DNA of 64,000 nt, taken from positions 55,484 to 119,483 of the forward strand of contig JAZORR010000026.1 in assembly GCA_045656705.1 (NCBI GenBank). Direction: 5' to 3'. Shown here piece by piece: positions 44,283-53,362 of this stretch. The translations under genes and the position numbers were made by a program. The notes under the pieces were generated by a model. It was not told the DNA's origin, did no database searches, and was given only the letters and a program-made list of their open reading frames with translations. This stretch comes from RGIG4576 sp045656705. Its GTDB lineage: Bacteria; Bacteroidota; Bacteroidia; Bacteroidales; Muribaculaceae. Within the stretch, counting starts at the first letter, position 1, and every line of letters starts with the position of its first letter.

Positions 44283-44597
44283 ATGAAGGAAGATTTCAAC
44301 GACATAGAATTTCGCGCACTCCTCAAGGAGAAAGCCCACAACCCCAACGAGAATCCTTGGTTCACTCGCCGAGTACTCAACCGCCTTCCCGAGAAAGATG
44401 AAACATCGAACATCTTCGCGATGGAGAAGTGGATATATGCAATAGGCGCAGTATTGTGTGGATTATGCTGGGGCTACCTATTCACTACTGACTTTTTTGA
44501 CGTAATCACGGTGCGTTCGCTCATATATATCATAGCTCTTATCATAGGCTCCATTATTCTCGGTTTACAAGCCATTCGCTCTCTCATTTCGTATTAG
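44283..44597 (+). CDS. Small membrane protein, candidate anti-sigma factor
   Basis: A 104-residue protein: a charged cytoplasmic N-terminus (MKEDFNDIEFRALLKEKAHNPNENPWFTRRVLNRLPEKDE) followed by two membrane segments (KWIYAIGAVLCGLCWGYLF, SLIYIIALIIGSIILGLQAI). The position directly after the ECF sigma gene and the short cytoplasmic head suggest a sigma-restraining protein, but no zinc-finger anti-sigma motif is seen. ATG 44283 was chosen over an in-frame TTG 18 bases upstream. Confidence 0.7.
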   Translation: MKEDFNDIEFRALLKEKAHNPNENPWFTRRVLNRLPEKDETSNIFAMEKWIYAIGAVLCGLCWGYLFTTDFFDVITVRSLIYIIALIIGSIILGLQAIRSLISY

Positions 44598-44618
44598 TTT
44601 TACATTATATATAAAGAA

Positions 44619-44652
44619 TAGGCGATGTGTCTGCATAGTGACACATCGCCTA
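44619..44652. terminator. Bidirectional terminator between the sigma operon and amylase gene
   Basis: A perfect 13-base stem: TAGGCGATGTGTC (44619-44631) with GACACATCGCCTA (44640-44652), loop of 8, AT-rich flanks. It separates two convergent genes. Confidence 0.85.
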
Positions 44653-44678
44653 AATTTATGTTATCTCAATGAGAGAAT

Positions 44679-47546
44679 TTATTTCTTGAGAAGTTTTTCC
44701 ACCTTCACACCTTCGGCAGTTTCCACCTTCACAAGGTAAGTACCTTTAGCAAGATTGCTTACGTTGATTGCGTTTTCAGCCTTTTCGCTTGCCACCAAAG
44801 CACCAGCAAGTGAATAGATTTCTACAGATTGTACACCTTCGCCTTCAACCTTCACATAGTCGGTTGCTGGGTTAGGGTAAATCTTCACTTGCGCTTCGGC
44901 CATACCGTCTTCTACATCTTCCACACCACTCATAGCATTTTCAATGTTTGAAATCACTACATAAGCGTGAGCAGGAAGAGTGATAGTACCTGCAGCAGCA
45001 TCGAATTCCACACTTGATGATGCATAAGATTGAGAATTGATATAATAAGTGCCGTTTGGTTTGTCGAAATTATAAGTGAATGTAGCCTTCTTAGTAGTAG
45101 GGTTCATGGCTACAACCATTTCTTTTGTACCTGCAGAATTACGCATTGTGATGAAACGACCATTAGACCAGTTTGCGTCTGATACGCTCCAACTATACTT
45201 GCTTGCATCAAATTGGTTTGCTACATCAAACAAGTCGCTATTGTGACGGCGTATCCACATCAATTCCTTATAAGAATTGTACAAGCCCATACGCGCCTTA
45301 GCATACTTAAAGTCACCTGATTTAGAGTTTTCGTCGGTCCAACCCCATGGAGAATCCTTTTCGCTTGTGTCGCCGTTACCTCCTGAGATATCGTAACCCA
45401 ATTCACCAAATTGCCAGATCATCTTTGCACCAGGATTCATAATCATAAATGCAGCTACAGAACCAAGACGCTTCAAGCGGTTTGACAAACTCTTAGCAGC
45501 AGTTTCCGAGCTATTTGAAGCAGTGAAGCTCACACGCTCTTCGTCGTGACTTTCCATATAACCCACCTTACCAGAAGCATTCATTCCTGCGAATGAGCTA
45601 CCAGATGAGTAAGCACAAGCTGCGTTAGCGTAGTTGTGAGTTTGCTTATTCCATGAAAGACCACCATAGTTTGCCATTTCATTTTCTTCGTTGCCATCCA
45701 CGAAGTATTCAAAGATAGCATGCGCGTGAGGATTGGCAGACTTGATAGCATCGGTATATTTCTTCATAATAGCAATACGTGAAGAATTGTAACGGCTTGC
45801 ATCGTAATCGCTACCATAGCTATTAGAAGCACCCATACCCTTTGCCAAGTCGAAACGGTAACCATCTACCTTGTATGTTTCAATCCAATATTTCAACACA
45901 TCGCAGAAGTATTGTTGAACATCAGGATTTTCTTGTTTCCAGTCGTTGAACACACTCCAGTTGTGAGGAGCATCTACATTGAAGAATGGGTTATCTGATG
46001 ATGGTTTTGCATAAGGAGTAGCCTTAGAATTCCAATACATAGTACACCATGGGTGATTATCGGCATGGTTGAACACGATATCGAGGATTACAGCCATACC
46101 ACGCTTGTGACATTCGTCGATAAACTTCTTATACATATCGCGAGTACCATAAGCCTTATCTGGAGCAAAATAGCAGTTCGGATTGTAACCCCAAGAGTTA
46201 TTACCAGCAAATTCTTGGATAGGCATAAGTTCGATTGCATTCACACCAAGTTCTTGCAAGTAGTCAAGATGTTGCATAGCAGTTTCAAGAGTACCCGCCT
46301 TTTGAGAAGTAGTAGGTACACCATTATCATCGGTAACTGTAACTTCTCTTCTTGCGAAGTCGCGAAGTAGCAATTCATAAATCAATAGTTCGTCCTTCTT
46401 AGGAGCCTTGAAGTCCTTCACTTCCCAATTATATTCATCGGCCTTAGCGTTGAATACCGATACAATGAAGTTACCATTAGCCTTAGCAGGATATTCCTTA
46501 AGGTTAGGATATACTTCGCTCCACTCGTTAATCCACTTATCGTTCCAAGGGTCAAGAACAAGTTTTGCATAAGGGTCGCCTACGTGAATATTATCGTCAA
46601 CAATAAACCAATAAGCATATTCCTTATTCAAGTCCATTACGCCTGCAGGCACAGTGTACCAGAAGTAGCGATTGCCTTGGTAATTCATCATTTGAGCATT
46701 GGTAAACTTATAGTCGTTCCATTCACCCACAAGCATCACATTGCTCTTGTTTGGAGCGTAAAGACAGAAAGTAACACTACCATCGGCATTGGCATTAGCA
46801 CCTTGCTTCAATTCACCACTATAGTTAACAGCTTGCGAATTGCTACGACAGCAAAGATCCATCTTATCGCTCAAAGTTTTTCCGTCGGCAGAAACAGTAG
46901 CATATACTGTATAATCGCCTTGAGGGAAAGTGTGAGTGTAAGTAAGTTTAGTACCCTTGCCAGTAGCAATAGGAGTAGAATTCATATCGTTAAGATAAAG
47001 AGCGATATCAGCATCCATTGTGCTATATACAGTTAATTCCACCTTATTATTAGCTACAGAGAACACATTAGCCGAAGTAGTAACAAGAGAAATAGCAAGA
47101 CCATCTTCGTGAACATCTACATAGATATCCTTACCACCTGTTTCCTTACCTTCTAATGATGTGTCTTCTGAACGGAATACGAAAGCAAGTTGCTTTACCA
47201 CTTCTGATGCACCCACACCATAGTATTCCTTAATGTCGTTAATCTTTAGAGCATACAAGTTGGTGCTTACACGAGTAAGTTTGTACTTGTCGGCATTATC
47301 ACCCCAAGATGGAGCGTGTTTCCAGTCGCTACCAGAACCACTTGCACTTGTAATCACACCAGTGTGAGCATATACATCACCTGTGTATCCCTTCAATCCA
47401 GCAGTACCTTCGGCTGCATTGAAATAAACTGTGAAATTCTTGGTTGATTGTTGAATCACCGGAGGCTCAGTGTATACCACTTGTGCATTCAATGCATAAG
47501 CCACCGCCAAAAATAAAGTCAATAAAAGCGATTTAAATTTTAACAT
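44679..47546 (-). CDS. Secreted GH13 alpha-amylase with T9SS C-terminal domain
   Basis: A 955-residue exported enzyme (signal peptide ending AYALNAQ). After two beta-sandwich regions, an E-set/CBM48-like domain (FCLYAPNKSNVMLVGEWNDYKF) leads into the GH13 barrel. All four conserved regions are present: I DIVFNHADNH, II DGYRFDLAKG (nucleophile Asp), III AIFEYFVDG (acid Glu) and IV MESHDEERV. The C-terminus is a T9SS type A sorting domain (VKIYPNPATDYVKVEGEG, VEIYSLAGALVASEK, LAKGTYLVKVETAEG). It should therefore be exported to the surface and degrade starch-like glucans. Its promoter carries the shared dyad (47597-47642). Confidence 0.94.
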   Translation of the reverse strand: MLKFKSLLLTLFLAVAYALNAQVVYTEPPVIQQSTKNFTVYFNAAEGTAGLKGYTGDVYAHTGVITSASGSGSDWKHAPSWGDNADKYKLTRVSTNLYALKINDIKEYYGVGASEVVKQLAFVFRSEDTSLEGKETGGKDIYVDVHEDGLAISLVTTSANVFSVANNKVELTVYSTMDADIALYLNDMNSTPIATGKGTKLTYTHTFPQGDYTVYATVSADGKTLSDKMDLCCRSNSQAVNYSGELKQGANANADGSVTFCLYAPNKSNVMLVGEWNDYKFTNAQMMNYQGNRYFWYTVPAGVMDLNKEYAYWFIVDDNIHVGDPYAKLVLDPWNDKWINEWSEVYPNLKEYPAKANGNFIVSVFNAKADEYNWEVKDFKAPKKDELLIYELLLRDFARREVTVTDDNGVPTTSQKAGTLETAMQHLDYLQELGVNAIELMPIQEFAGNNSWGYNPNCYFAPDKAYGTRDMYKKFIDECHKRGMAVILDIVFNHADNHPWCTMYWNSKATPYAKPSSDNPFFNVDAPHNWSVFNDWKQENPDVQQYFCDVLKYWIETYKVDGYRFDLAKGMGASNSYGSDYDASRYNSSRIAIMKKYTDAIKSANPHAHAIFEYFVDGNEENEMANYGGLSWNKQTHNYANAACAYSSGSSFAGMNASGKVGYMESHDEERVSFTASNSSETAAKSLSNRLKRLGSVAAFMIMNPGAKMIWQFGELGYDISGGNGDTSEKDSPWGWTDENSKSGDFKYAKARMGLYNSYKELMWIRRHNSDLFDVANQFDASKYSWSVSDANWSNGRFITMRNSAGTKEMVVAMNPTTKKATFTYNFDKPNGTYYINSQSYASSSVEFDAAAGTITLPAHAYVVISNIENAMSGVEDVEDGMAEAQVKIYPNPATDYVKVEGEGVQSVEIYSLAGALVASEKAENAINVSNLAKGTYLVKVETAEGVKVEKLLKK

Positions 47547-47596
47547 ATATATTTTTGTTTAATAGGTTTATTTTCACCAACATAAATTCAAGGGTA

Positions 47597-47642
47597 CAAA
47601 GTTACTAACTTTTTTCTAAAAATGTTTCCTTAAAAAGGATAA
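47597..47642 (-). promoter_or_regulatory. Dyad operator plus promoter, site B (amylase gene)
   Basis: On the minus strand TTATCCTTTTTAAGGAAAC (47642-47624) is followed after exactly 19 bases by TAACTTTG (47604-47597), a -7 match. It is identical over 19 bases to the sites before the receptor-like gene and the envelope-glycan operon. Predicted transcription starts about 40 bases before the amylase ATG. Confidence 0.75.
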
Positions 47643-47676
47643 TTAGACCTTGCATTTAGACAGTAATTGCTATTTT

Positions 47677-48585
47677 TTAGTTTTTCCTTGTCACCACAAT
47701 CATCACAGCAGTGAATATGAGTGCAATACCAGCAAGAATAGGCAAATTCAGTACCTCATCAAATAGTATCACACACATCACCACCCCTGTGGCAGGTTCT
47801 ACAGCACCAAGTATGGCAGCTTGCGTACTTCCGATATATTTAATGGAATAAACTTGAAATACATTACTTAACACTGTGGCTACAAGAGAAAGACCTACAA
47901 GATGAGCAAGTACACCAACATCAGTGATGATATAAAATGTGCCACACACCACACTTATCACGAAAAAGATGCAAGCACTAAGTGTGAGCATCCAAAACGA
48001 CAATCGCATAGACGACAATGTGCGAGCATTACTTTTGTTAATGGCCACGATATATGAACCACAAGCTAAACCCGAAGCCACCACTATCACCACTCCAGCC
48101 ACTCTATTTGCACCTGGCATAAATGCATCGCTACCTCCAAGCACACCCAAGCAATATATGCCCACAATGGCTATGATAATAGCAATAGCACTCGATGCTC
48201 TGATGCGTTCTTTGAAGAAAACAAGCAAGAGAAGCATCACCCACACGGGATATGTGAAATGTAACACCTCAGTCACACCACCACTCATAAAATTGAATCC
48301 CCATACAAGAAAACCACCCGAAAAACAGTATAAAACTGCAATCAAGCTCATACATTTCCAACAATTGCGAGGCAATGATATAGATTGGCGTTGCACACCA
48401 CTCATCAGTGCAATAAGTAATGATGCAATAGCAAAACGATAAAACAACAAACAAGTAGGCGACACACCTGCAGCGAGTACAGGTTTGCTAAAAACTGGAA
48501 TAAATCCGAAGAAACCTGCGCCTAATATACCCGCAATGATACCCTTCCACGTCGATACGGCAGAAATATTATTATTTTCCGACAT
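47677..48585 (-). CDS. EamA/DMT-family transporter
   Basis: A 302-residue inner-membrane protein with ten hydrophobic segments in two EamA repeats. Motifs are GFFGFIPVFSKPVLAAGVSPTCLLFYRFAIASLLIA in the first and the conserved LEPVTG-like GAVEPATGVVMCVILFDEVLNLPILAGIALI in the second. The family exports or imports small metabolites; the substrate cannot be told. It is 16 bases downstream of rsmD, so possibly cotranscribed. Confidence 0.9.
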   Translation of the reverse strand: MSENNNISAVSTWKGIIAGILGAGFFGFIPVFSKPVLAAGVSPTCLLFYRFAIASLLIALMSGVQRQSISLPRNCWKCMSLIAVLYCFSGGFLVWGFNFMSGGVTEVLHFTYPVWVMLLLLVFFKERIRASSAIAIIIAIVGIYCLGVLGGSDAFMPGANRVAGVVIVVASGLACGSYIVAINKSNARTLSSMRLSFWMLTLSACIFFVISVVCGTFYIITDVGVLAHLVGLSLVATVLSNVFQVYSIKYIGSTQAAILGAVEPATGVVMCVILFDEVLNLPILAGIALIFTAVMIVVTRKN

Positions 48586-48601
48586 TTTCTCTTACTACCT
48601 A

Positions 48602-49177
48602 TTATTCATCATCTTCCTCATCGTCATCATTCACACCATTGTAATCCATCTTAAAGATAGAGAAATTGACACTTCCATAAGTGCGATGTGAATAGAAATG
48701 AGGCAAATGAGAGAAGTCAAACTTCTTTGAGTGCTCAACAATAACGATAGTATCTTCCTTGAGCATTTTAGATGCAAGGATACGTTCAGGTACTTCGCCA
48801 AAATTAGGAAGATCGTAAGGAGGATCAGCAAAAATCAAATCATATTTGCGAGAAGCAGTGTCGAGAAAGCGAAATACATCACCTTTCACCATAAGCAGGT
48901 TTTCATCTTTCAAGATTTCTTTCACTTTCTTGATGAAACCAAATTGAATAGCACTCTTTTCTACGCAAGTCACTTGCTTACATCCACGCGACAGAAATTC
49001 AAAACTTATAGCACCAGTACCTGCAAAAAGGTCGAGAGCTTCACATTCTTCAAAGTCAACAATATTTTCAAGCACATTGAAGATGTTTTCGCGTGCAAAG
49101 TCGGTCGTAGGACGAGCCGTAATATTGGAAGGCACATCAAATCTTCGTCTTCCGTATTTTCCTCTTATAATACGCAT
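48602..49177 (-). CDS. rsmD: 16S rRNA (guanine(966)-N2)-methyltransferase RsmD
   Basis: A 191-residue Rossmann-fold methyltransferase that modifies G966 of 16S rRNA. Motifs are MRIIRGKYGRRRFDVP and RPTTDFARENIFNVL at the N-terminus (RsmD hallmark), LDLFAGTGAISFEFLSRG (SAM binding) and DLIFADPPYDLP (catalytic NPPY-type). The acidic tail (DDDEEDDE) is an addition. It overlaps the DUF3822 gene by 13 bases. Confidence 0.95.
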   Translation of the reverse strand: MRIIRGKYGRRRFDVPSNITARPTTDFARENIFNVLENIVDFEECEALDLFAGTGAISFEFLSRGCKQVTCVEKSAIQFGFIKKVKEILKDENLLMVKGDVFRFLDTASRKYDLIFADPPYDLPNFGEVPERILASKMLKEDTIVIVEHSKKFDFSHLPHFYSHRTYGSVNFSIFKMDYNGVNDDDEEDDE

Positions 49178-50001
49178 TGCGATAATAAAATTAAGTCAAA
49201 AGGAGCTTTAATTGCATCTTGTCCTATCTTCATAGCCGAAGCTGGGAATATGATAGGCATTACAAATGATATATATTTGCGAAGTTGTGGCATAATCACA
49301 TCTCGCATATTTTTTTCGCTACTTATTTGCAATTCATCGCTACGCACATCGAGCGATAGATTTTGCCAAGCATTAAGAATATAAAACACTACTTCGTCTG
49401 TGTCCTTATATTTGAAAGTGTTTGCCATCATTAGCTCACCATTTCGGCACACACATAGGTCCATCACACCATCACTCATATGCACCATCATCTTGGCGAG
49501 ACTACTTTTTGCACTCTTTTCGCAAGAATAACGCACTAATGGCACCAATTGATGCACCACAAGAGGCGAAAAGAATGTTCGGCAAAAGAAAGCACCCACA
49601 CCCTTGGGCAATGTGTAAGCAATAGACGAGCGTCCATTCTCCAATTCACAAATTTCACAATCACCTCTATCTGTCACATACACATAGTCCATCAAGTCGT
49701 GCATAGAATCATCATCACTCAATGCATCAGGCACTATTACAAAATGTGGCGACTCCACAAGCACTGCCACTTTTTTGAAATCATGCAATAGCACAGGATT
49801 GTCATAAATACAATTTTGCAATGCCTTGAGATAATCGGTAGTGTTGGTGTCTATAGGCAGTTCGCGACTTATCAATGAGTTCTCTTCCTCATCGTTATAC
49901 AAAATAAACTTCACCGCATTGTGGCTCACTCTAAGTATCAGTGTCCATAATTCGGAACGATGTATTTCTATATCTTGTGTAAGACTTGATAAGCTACTCA
50001 T
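49165..50001 (-). CDS. DUF3822 family protein
   Basis: A 278-residue protein of the Bacteroidetes family DUF3822, with an actin/hexokinase-like look: a repeated pattern of beta strands (VVHQLVPLVRYSCEKSAKSSLAKMMVHMSDGVMDLCVCRNGELMMANTFKYKDTDEVVFYILNAWQNL). It precedes and overlaps rsmD, a common arrangement in this phylum. No enzymatic motif is evident and the function is unknown. Confidence 0.85.
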   Translation of the reverse strand: MSSLSSLTQDIEIHRSELWTLILRVSHNAVKFILYNDEEENSLISRELPIDTNTTDYLKALQNCIYDNPVLLHDFKKVAVLVESPHFVIVPDALSDDDSMHDLMDYVYVTDRGDCEICELENGRSSIAYTLPKGVGAFFCRTFFSPLVVHQLVPLVRYSCEKSAKSSLAKMMVHMSDGVMDLCVCRNGELMMANTFKYKDTDEVVFYILNAWQNLSLDVRSDELQISSEKNMRDVIMPQLRKYISFVMPIIFPASAMKIGQDAIKAPFDLILLSQCVL

Positions 50002-50049
50002 ATCTGCATTTCATTGTTTTATCCTACAAAGTTACAAAAAGTAGACGAA

Positions 50050-51468
50050 TTACTCACTATCAAGAGGAAAATTTATAAGATATACATGGCTACGAGCACG
50101 CGTGATAGCAGTATAAAGCCATCGATAGAAATCAATTGTAGAGAATGCATCTTCAGGAATGTACCCCATATCAATAAATACATTTTTCCATTGTCCACCT
50201 TGAGCCTTATGGCAGGTCACCGTGTAGGCATACTTAACTTGCAGAGCATTGAAATAAGGATTTTGCTTCATTGCCTTGTAGCGTGAACGCTTGTCACCCT
50301 CAAGTTCGGCATATATTTCTTGATATAATCGTTCATTCTGCTCACGGCTCAAAGCAGGCGAATCGCTAAACAATCCGTCAAGCACCACACGCACATCTAC
50401 CTCAATATTATTATGGTCAGGAAACTCAAGCGTGACATCGGCAAAACGCAAACCATACATTTTGTGTGTACCCCTCACTCGCGACACTCTCGCCACATCA
50501 CCATTGGCTATGAAATCAAGTTCTTCATATTGTTCGCTCCAATAGTAATTATTTTTCGCCACAAGTAGCATATCGCCACTCACAAGTTCGTCTTCACGAT
50601 AAAGTATTTGATTGCGAATACCAGCATTGAACATAGTGGCACGCTTATTGGAGCGTGTAATCACAATGGTTTCGCTCAACCCATCTCGCCCATAGCAATC
50701 GCTAATGGTTTCGCTCATATATTCGCCCGACAACACCTCTATATCATCAAACTGCGACAACGATAGCATCGGTTTCACAAGCGAGGCAGTATTTTCTAAA
50801 TTTCGGCGTAAAGTAGTGGCATTGAATAGGATACCCGACTCGGCTGCTTGGCGTGCAATTTGCGTGAGTCGCGACTCATACACTTTAAGTCCATAACTAC
50901 GCAATTGTTCAATGCTCAACGCAGGGCTATCGGTAAATCCTACTGGAGGTAACTGTGCATTGTCGCCCAAAAGGATAAGATGACATCGTACACCACTATA
51001 TACATAGTGAACCAAATCATCAAGCAGACACCCGGTACCAAACACTGCACCTTCGGCCGAGGCATTTGGTATCATAGATGCTTCATCTACTATAAAGAAA
51101 GTATCTACATGTTTATTTTCCGACAATTGAAAATTGCCATACTCAGGCGAGTAACTCTTCTGACGATAAATCTTACGATGAATAGTAAACGCCGAATGTC
51201 CGGAATATTCTGAAAACACCTTTGCCGCACGACCTGTGGGAGCAAGAAGCACAGTTTTCTTCCCAAAATAGGCAAGAGCCTTCACAAGTGCACCCGTGAG
51301 CGAAGTTTTTCCTGTACCAGCATGACCATTAATGAGCATTACTGAGTCTTGTTCTTGCTCTATACAAAAAAAAGATAGAGAAGCAATCAAAAGATTTTGC
51401 TCTCTATTGGGAGTATAGGGCAAATGCGATAGCACCGCCCTTCCGAAATTTTCGTGCAAATCAGCCAT
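50050..51468 (-). CDS. RecD-like ATP-dependent DNA helicase
   Basis: A 472-residue superfamily 1 helicase. Walker A is GHAGTGKT (residues 48-55), Walker B is FFIVDEASM, motif III is LLGDNAQLPPVG, and the C-terminal UvrD-like motifs are VTCHKAQGGQWKNVFID and RWLYTAITRARSHVYLI. It lacks the long N-terminal region of RecD2, as is usual for this short Bacteroidetes form. Role probably in DNA repair or recombination; exact pathway unknown. It lies 4 bases downstream of the TonB-domain gene. Confidence 0.92.
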   Translation of the reverse strand: MADLHENFGRAVLSHLPYTPNREQNLLIASLSFFCIEQEQDSVMLINGHAGTGKTSLTGALVKALAYFGKKTVLLAPTGRAAKVFSEYSGHSAFTIHRKIYRQKSYSPEYGNFQLSENKHVDTFFIVDEASMIPNASAEGAVFGTGCLLDDLVHYVYSGVRCHLILLGDNAQLPPVGFTDSPALSIEQLRSYGLKVYESRLTQIARQAAESGILFNATTLRRNLENTASLVKPMLSLSQFDDIEVLSGEYMSETISDCYGRDGLSETIVITRSNKRATMFNAGIRNQILYREDELVSGDMLLVAKNNYYWSEQYEELDFIANGDVARVSRVRGTHKMYGLRFADVTLEFPDHNNIEVDVRVVLDGLFSDSPALSREQNERLYQEIYAELEGDKRSRYKAMKQNPYFNALQVKYAYTVTCHKAQGGQWKNVFIDMGYIPEDAFSTIDFYRWLYTAITRARSHVYLINFPLDSE

Positions 51469-51472
51469 GATA

Positions 51473-51913
51473 TTACAAGCGGAAGACTATAGGAAGCATA
51501 TAATATACAGGCACAGGCTTACTATCTACCTTACCAGCTTTCCATCGTGGCATTGAACTGATGACTCTCACAGCCTCATCATTTAGAAGTTTATTACATC
51601 CTCTGAGTACAGTAATATTGCTCACTGAGCCATCGGTGTTTATAACGAAACTACACAACACCCTACCTTCTATGCCAGCCGCATATGCTTCGTAGGGATA
51701 TTCTCTCGTTTGGTTGATGTAATTCACAAGACCTCTCTCTCCACCAGGGAACTGAGGTTGCTCATCTACTTGGTCGTATTCATACGCCTCTACGTAACTC
51801 GACTGCACTCTATTATTAGCACACATTCTCACACGTCGCATTTGCGCCATGACAGGAAACACGAGCGATATCAATACTATCACCAATAACGATTTGTATA
51901 AGTTTCTTTGCAT
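51473..51913 (-). CDS. Small exported protein with TonB C-terminal domain
   Basis: A 146-residue protein with a hydrophobic N-terminus (SLLVIVLISLVFPVMAQ) that looks more like a cleavable signal than a TonB membrane anchor, and no proline-rich spacer. The C-terminal domain is TonB-like: PQFPGGERGLVNYINQTREYPYEAYAAGIEGRVLCSFVINTDGSVSNITVLRGCNKLLNDEAVRVISSMPRWKAGKVDSKPV. It may bind peptidoglycan or a TonB-box protein rather than transmit energy. ATG 51913 was chosen over an in-frame GTG 18 bases upstream. A -7 box TATATTTG lies at 51962-51969 on the minus strand. Confidence 0.8.
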   Translation of the reverse strand: MQRNLYKSLLVIVLISLVFPVMAQMRRVRMCANNRVQSSYVEAYEYDQVDEQPQFPGGERGLVNYINQTREYPYEAYAAGIEGRVLCSFVINTDGSVSNITVLRGCNKLLNDEAVRVISSMPRWKAGKVDSKPVPVYYMLPIVFRL

Positions 51914-51931
51914 CTCTATAATGATTTTCAC

Positions 51932-52251
51932 TTGCTACACACCTCACAAGTAATTTCACGACAAATATAATTCGCATTTTTCAAACAATCAATCACATTA
52001 GGTCATATTTGAAAATGATTAATAATGTTTTTAATTTATTTACAAAATCCGCTAAAAATCACCACTTTAGTAAATAATTTAAACACTTTTACACCAAAAA
52101 AGATGAAAAAACGCCCATCTCTCACCATTTAGATACATTTTTTTACATTTCTATACCTATTTTATCCCTCCTTTTCGCTCAATTTCTACATTTAACTACT
52201 CCTTTATACTATTTCTCAAGGATTTTCGTTATTATAGAATAAACTTAAACG
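51932..52251. other. AT-rich divergent spacer between TonB-domain gene and porQ
   Basis: 320 bases without a gene. Minus strand: TATATTTG (51962-51969) is a likely -7 box for the TonB-domain gene. Toward porQ no clear TAnnTTTG box is seen. The bases 52120-52215 are pyrimidine-rich. No strong hairpin was found. Confidence 0.5.
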
Positions 52252-53274
52252 ATGAAATTACATTCTATCATATCATTCTTTGCTGGCACTGCATGCACAT
52301 TGGGTGCTATGGCACAAGACGGCACTAATGCCTATCAATACTTGAACATTCCCGTATCGAGTAGAGTGTATGCATTGGGTGGTCATAATATTACGGTAAT
52401 CGACGACGACATCAACCTTACCGAACAAAATCCCGCATTGCTCGGTCCTGAATTTGAAAAACAAATAGGTATCAACTATATGCATTACATAGGTGGAAGC
52501 AATCTTATGGGTGCAAGATTTGGTAACGGTATAGGCGAACACAATGCGTGGGCTGTGGGCATACAATACTATGGATATGGAGAATTTAAAAGTACCGATA
52601 TAAACGGAAACATCAACGGCACATTCAATGCAAACGATATGGCTTTCTCAGCCACATATTCACACGACATCAATGAGCGTTGGCGTGGCGGTATCACAGT
52701 GAAAGCACTATCATCGAAGTATGAAGACTATTCAGCCTTTGCATTATGCACTGATTTAGGTGTGAATTACTACAATCCAGAGAAAGAAATGTCGTTTTCG
52801 GTAGTGGTGAAAAATCTTGGAGGACAGTTGACTAAATTCAACAACGAAACAGACCGATTGCCATGGGATATACAGTTGGGCTATTCACAATTCCTTAAGA
52901 ACACTTCTATACGTCTATCGGTTACGGCAGTAAACCTAACCAAATGGAAACTTCCATACTACACTCGCGAAGACCAAAACTCCACATCTTCGCCTCTCGT
53001 AGAAAAGAATTCATTTGGCAGCAACCTATTCCGTCATCTCACTTTCGCAGCAGAATATGTGCCATCAGAAAAATTCTATATCGGCATAGGTTACAATCAC
53101 AAAACACGCACCGATATGAGTACCTACTCTCGCAATTTCATTTCGGGATTCTCAATAGGCGCAGGATTAAAAACGAATTCAATGGGAGTAGGCATCGCAT
53201 TGGCTCAACCACACACAGGAGCCACCACCTTTATGGCAAACTTCACATTGAGTCTTGCTTCACTTATGAGATAA
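52252..53274 (+). CDS. porQ: PorQ, type IX secretion system protein
   Basis: A 340-residue outer-membrane beta-barrel of the PorQ/PorP-like (FadL-type) group, with signal peptide MKLHSIISFFAGTACTLGAMAQ. Motifs are YQYLNIPVSSRVYALGGHNITVIDDDINLTEQNPALLG near the N-terminus, characteristic of PorQ, then GINYMHYIGGSNLMGARFG and further amphipathic strands. In Porphyromonas PorQ is needed for T9SS function and acts with PorU, PorV and PorZ in the attachment complex. Monocistronic. Confidence 0.9.
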   Translation: MKLHSIISFFAGTACTLGAMAQDGTNAYQYLNIPVSSRVYALGGHNITVIDDDINLTEQNPALLGPEFEKQIGINYMHYIGGSNLMGARFGNGIGEHNAWAVGIQYYGYGEFKSTDINGNINGTFNANDMAFSATYSHDINERWRGGITVKALSSKYEDYSAFALCTDLGVNYYNPEKEMSFSVVVKNLGGQLTKFNNETDRLPWDIQLGYSQFLKNTSIRLSVTAVNLTKWKLPYYTREDQNSTSSPLVEKNSFGSNLFRHLTFAAEYVPSEKFYIGIGYNHKTRTDMSTYSRNFISGFSIGAGLKTNSMGVGIALAQPHTGATTFMANFTLSLASLMR

Positions 53275-53303
53275 GAAAAAGGTTTTAAACTAGATAGCAT
53301 AAA

Positions 53304-53339
53304 AATAGAGTCAATCCCTTGATTGGGGTTGACTCTATT
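53304..53339. terminator. Bidirectional terminator between porQ and the amidase gene
   Basis: AATAGAGTCAA (53304-53314) pairs with TTGACTCTATT (53329-53339), extended inward by CCC/GGG across a one-base mismatch. It separates two convergent genes. Confidence 0.85.
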
Positions 53340-53362
53340 AGTTTTATACAAGTACTTATGGA

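Noticed and set aside
40547..44597. Polysaccharide utilisation locus with SusC/SusD
   Set aside because: The barrel lacks the N-terminal SusC domain and no SusD-like lipoprotein gene is present; the nearby amylase is convergent and under its own promoter.
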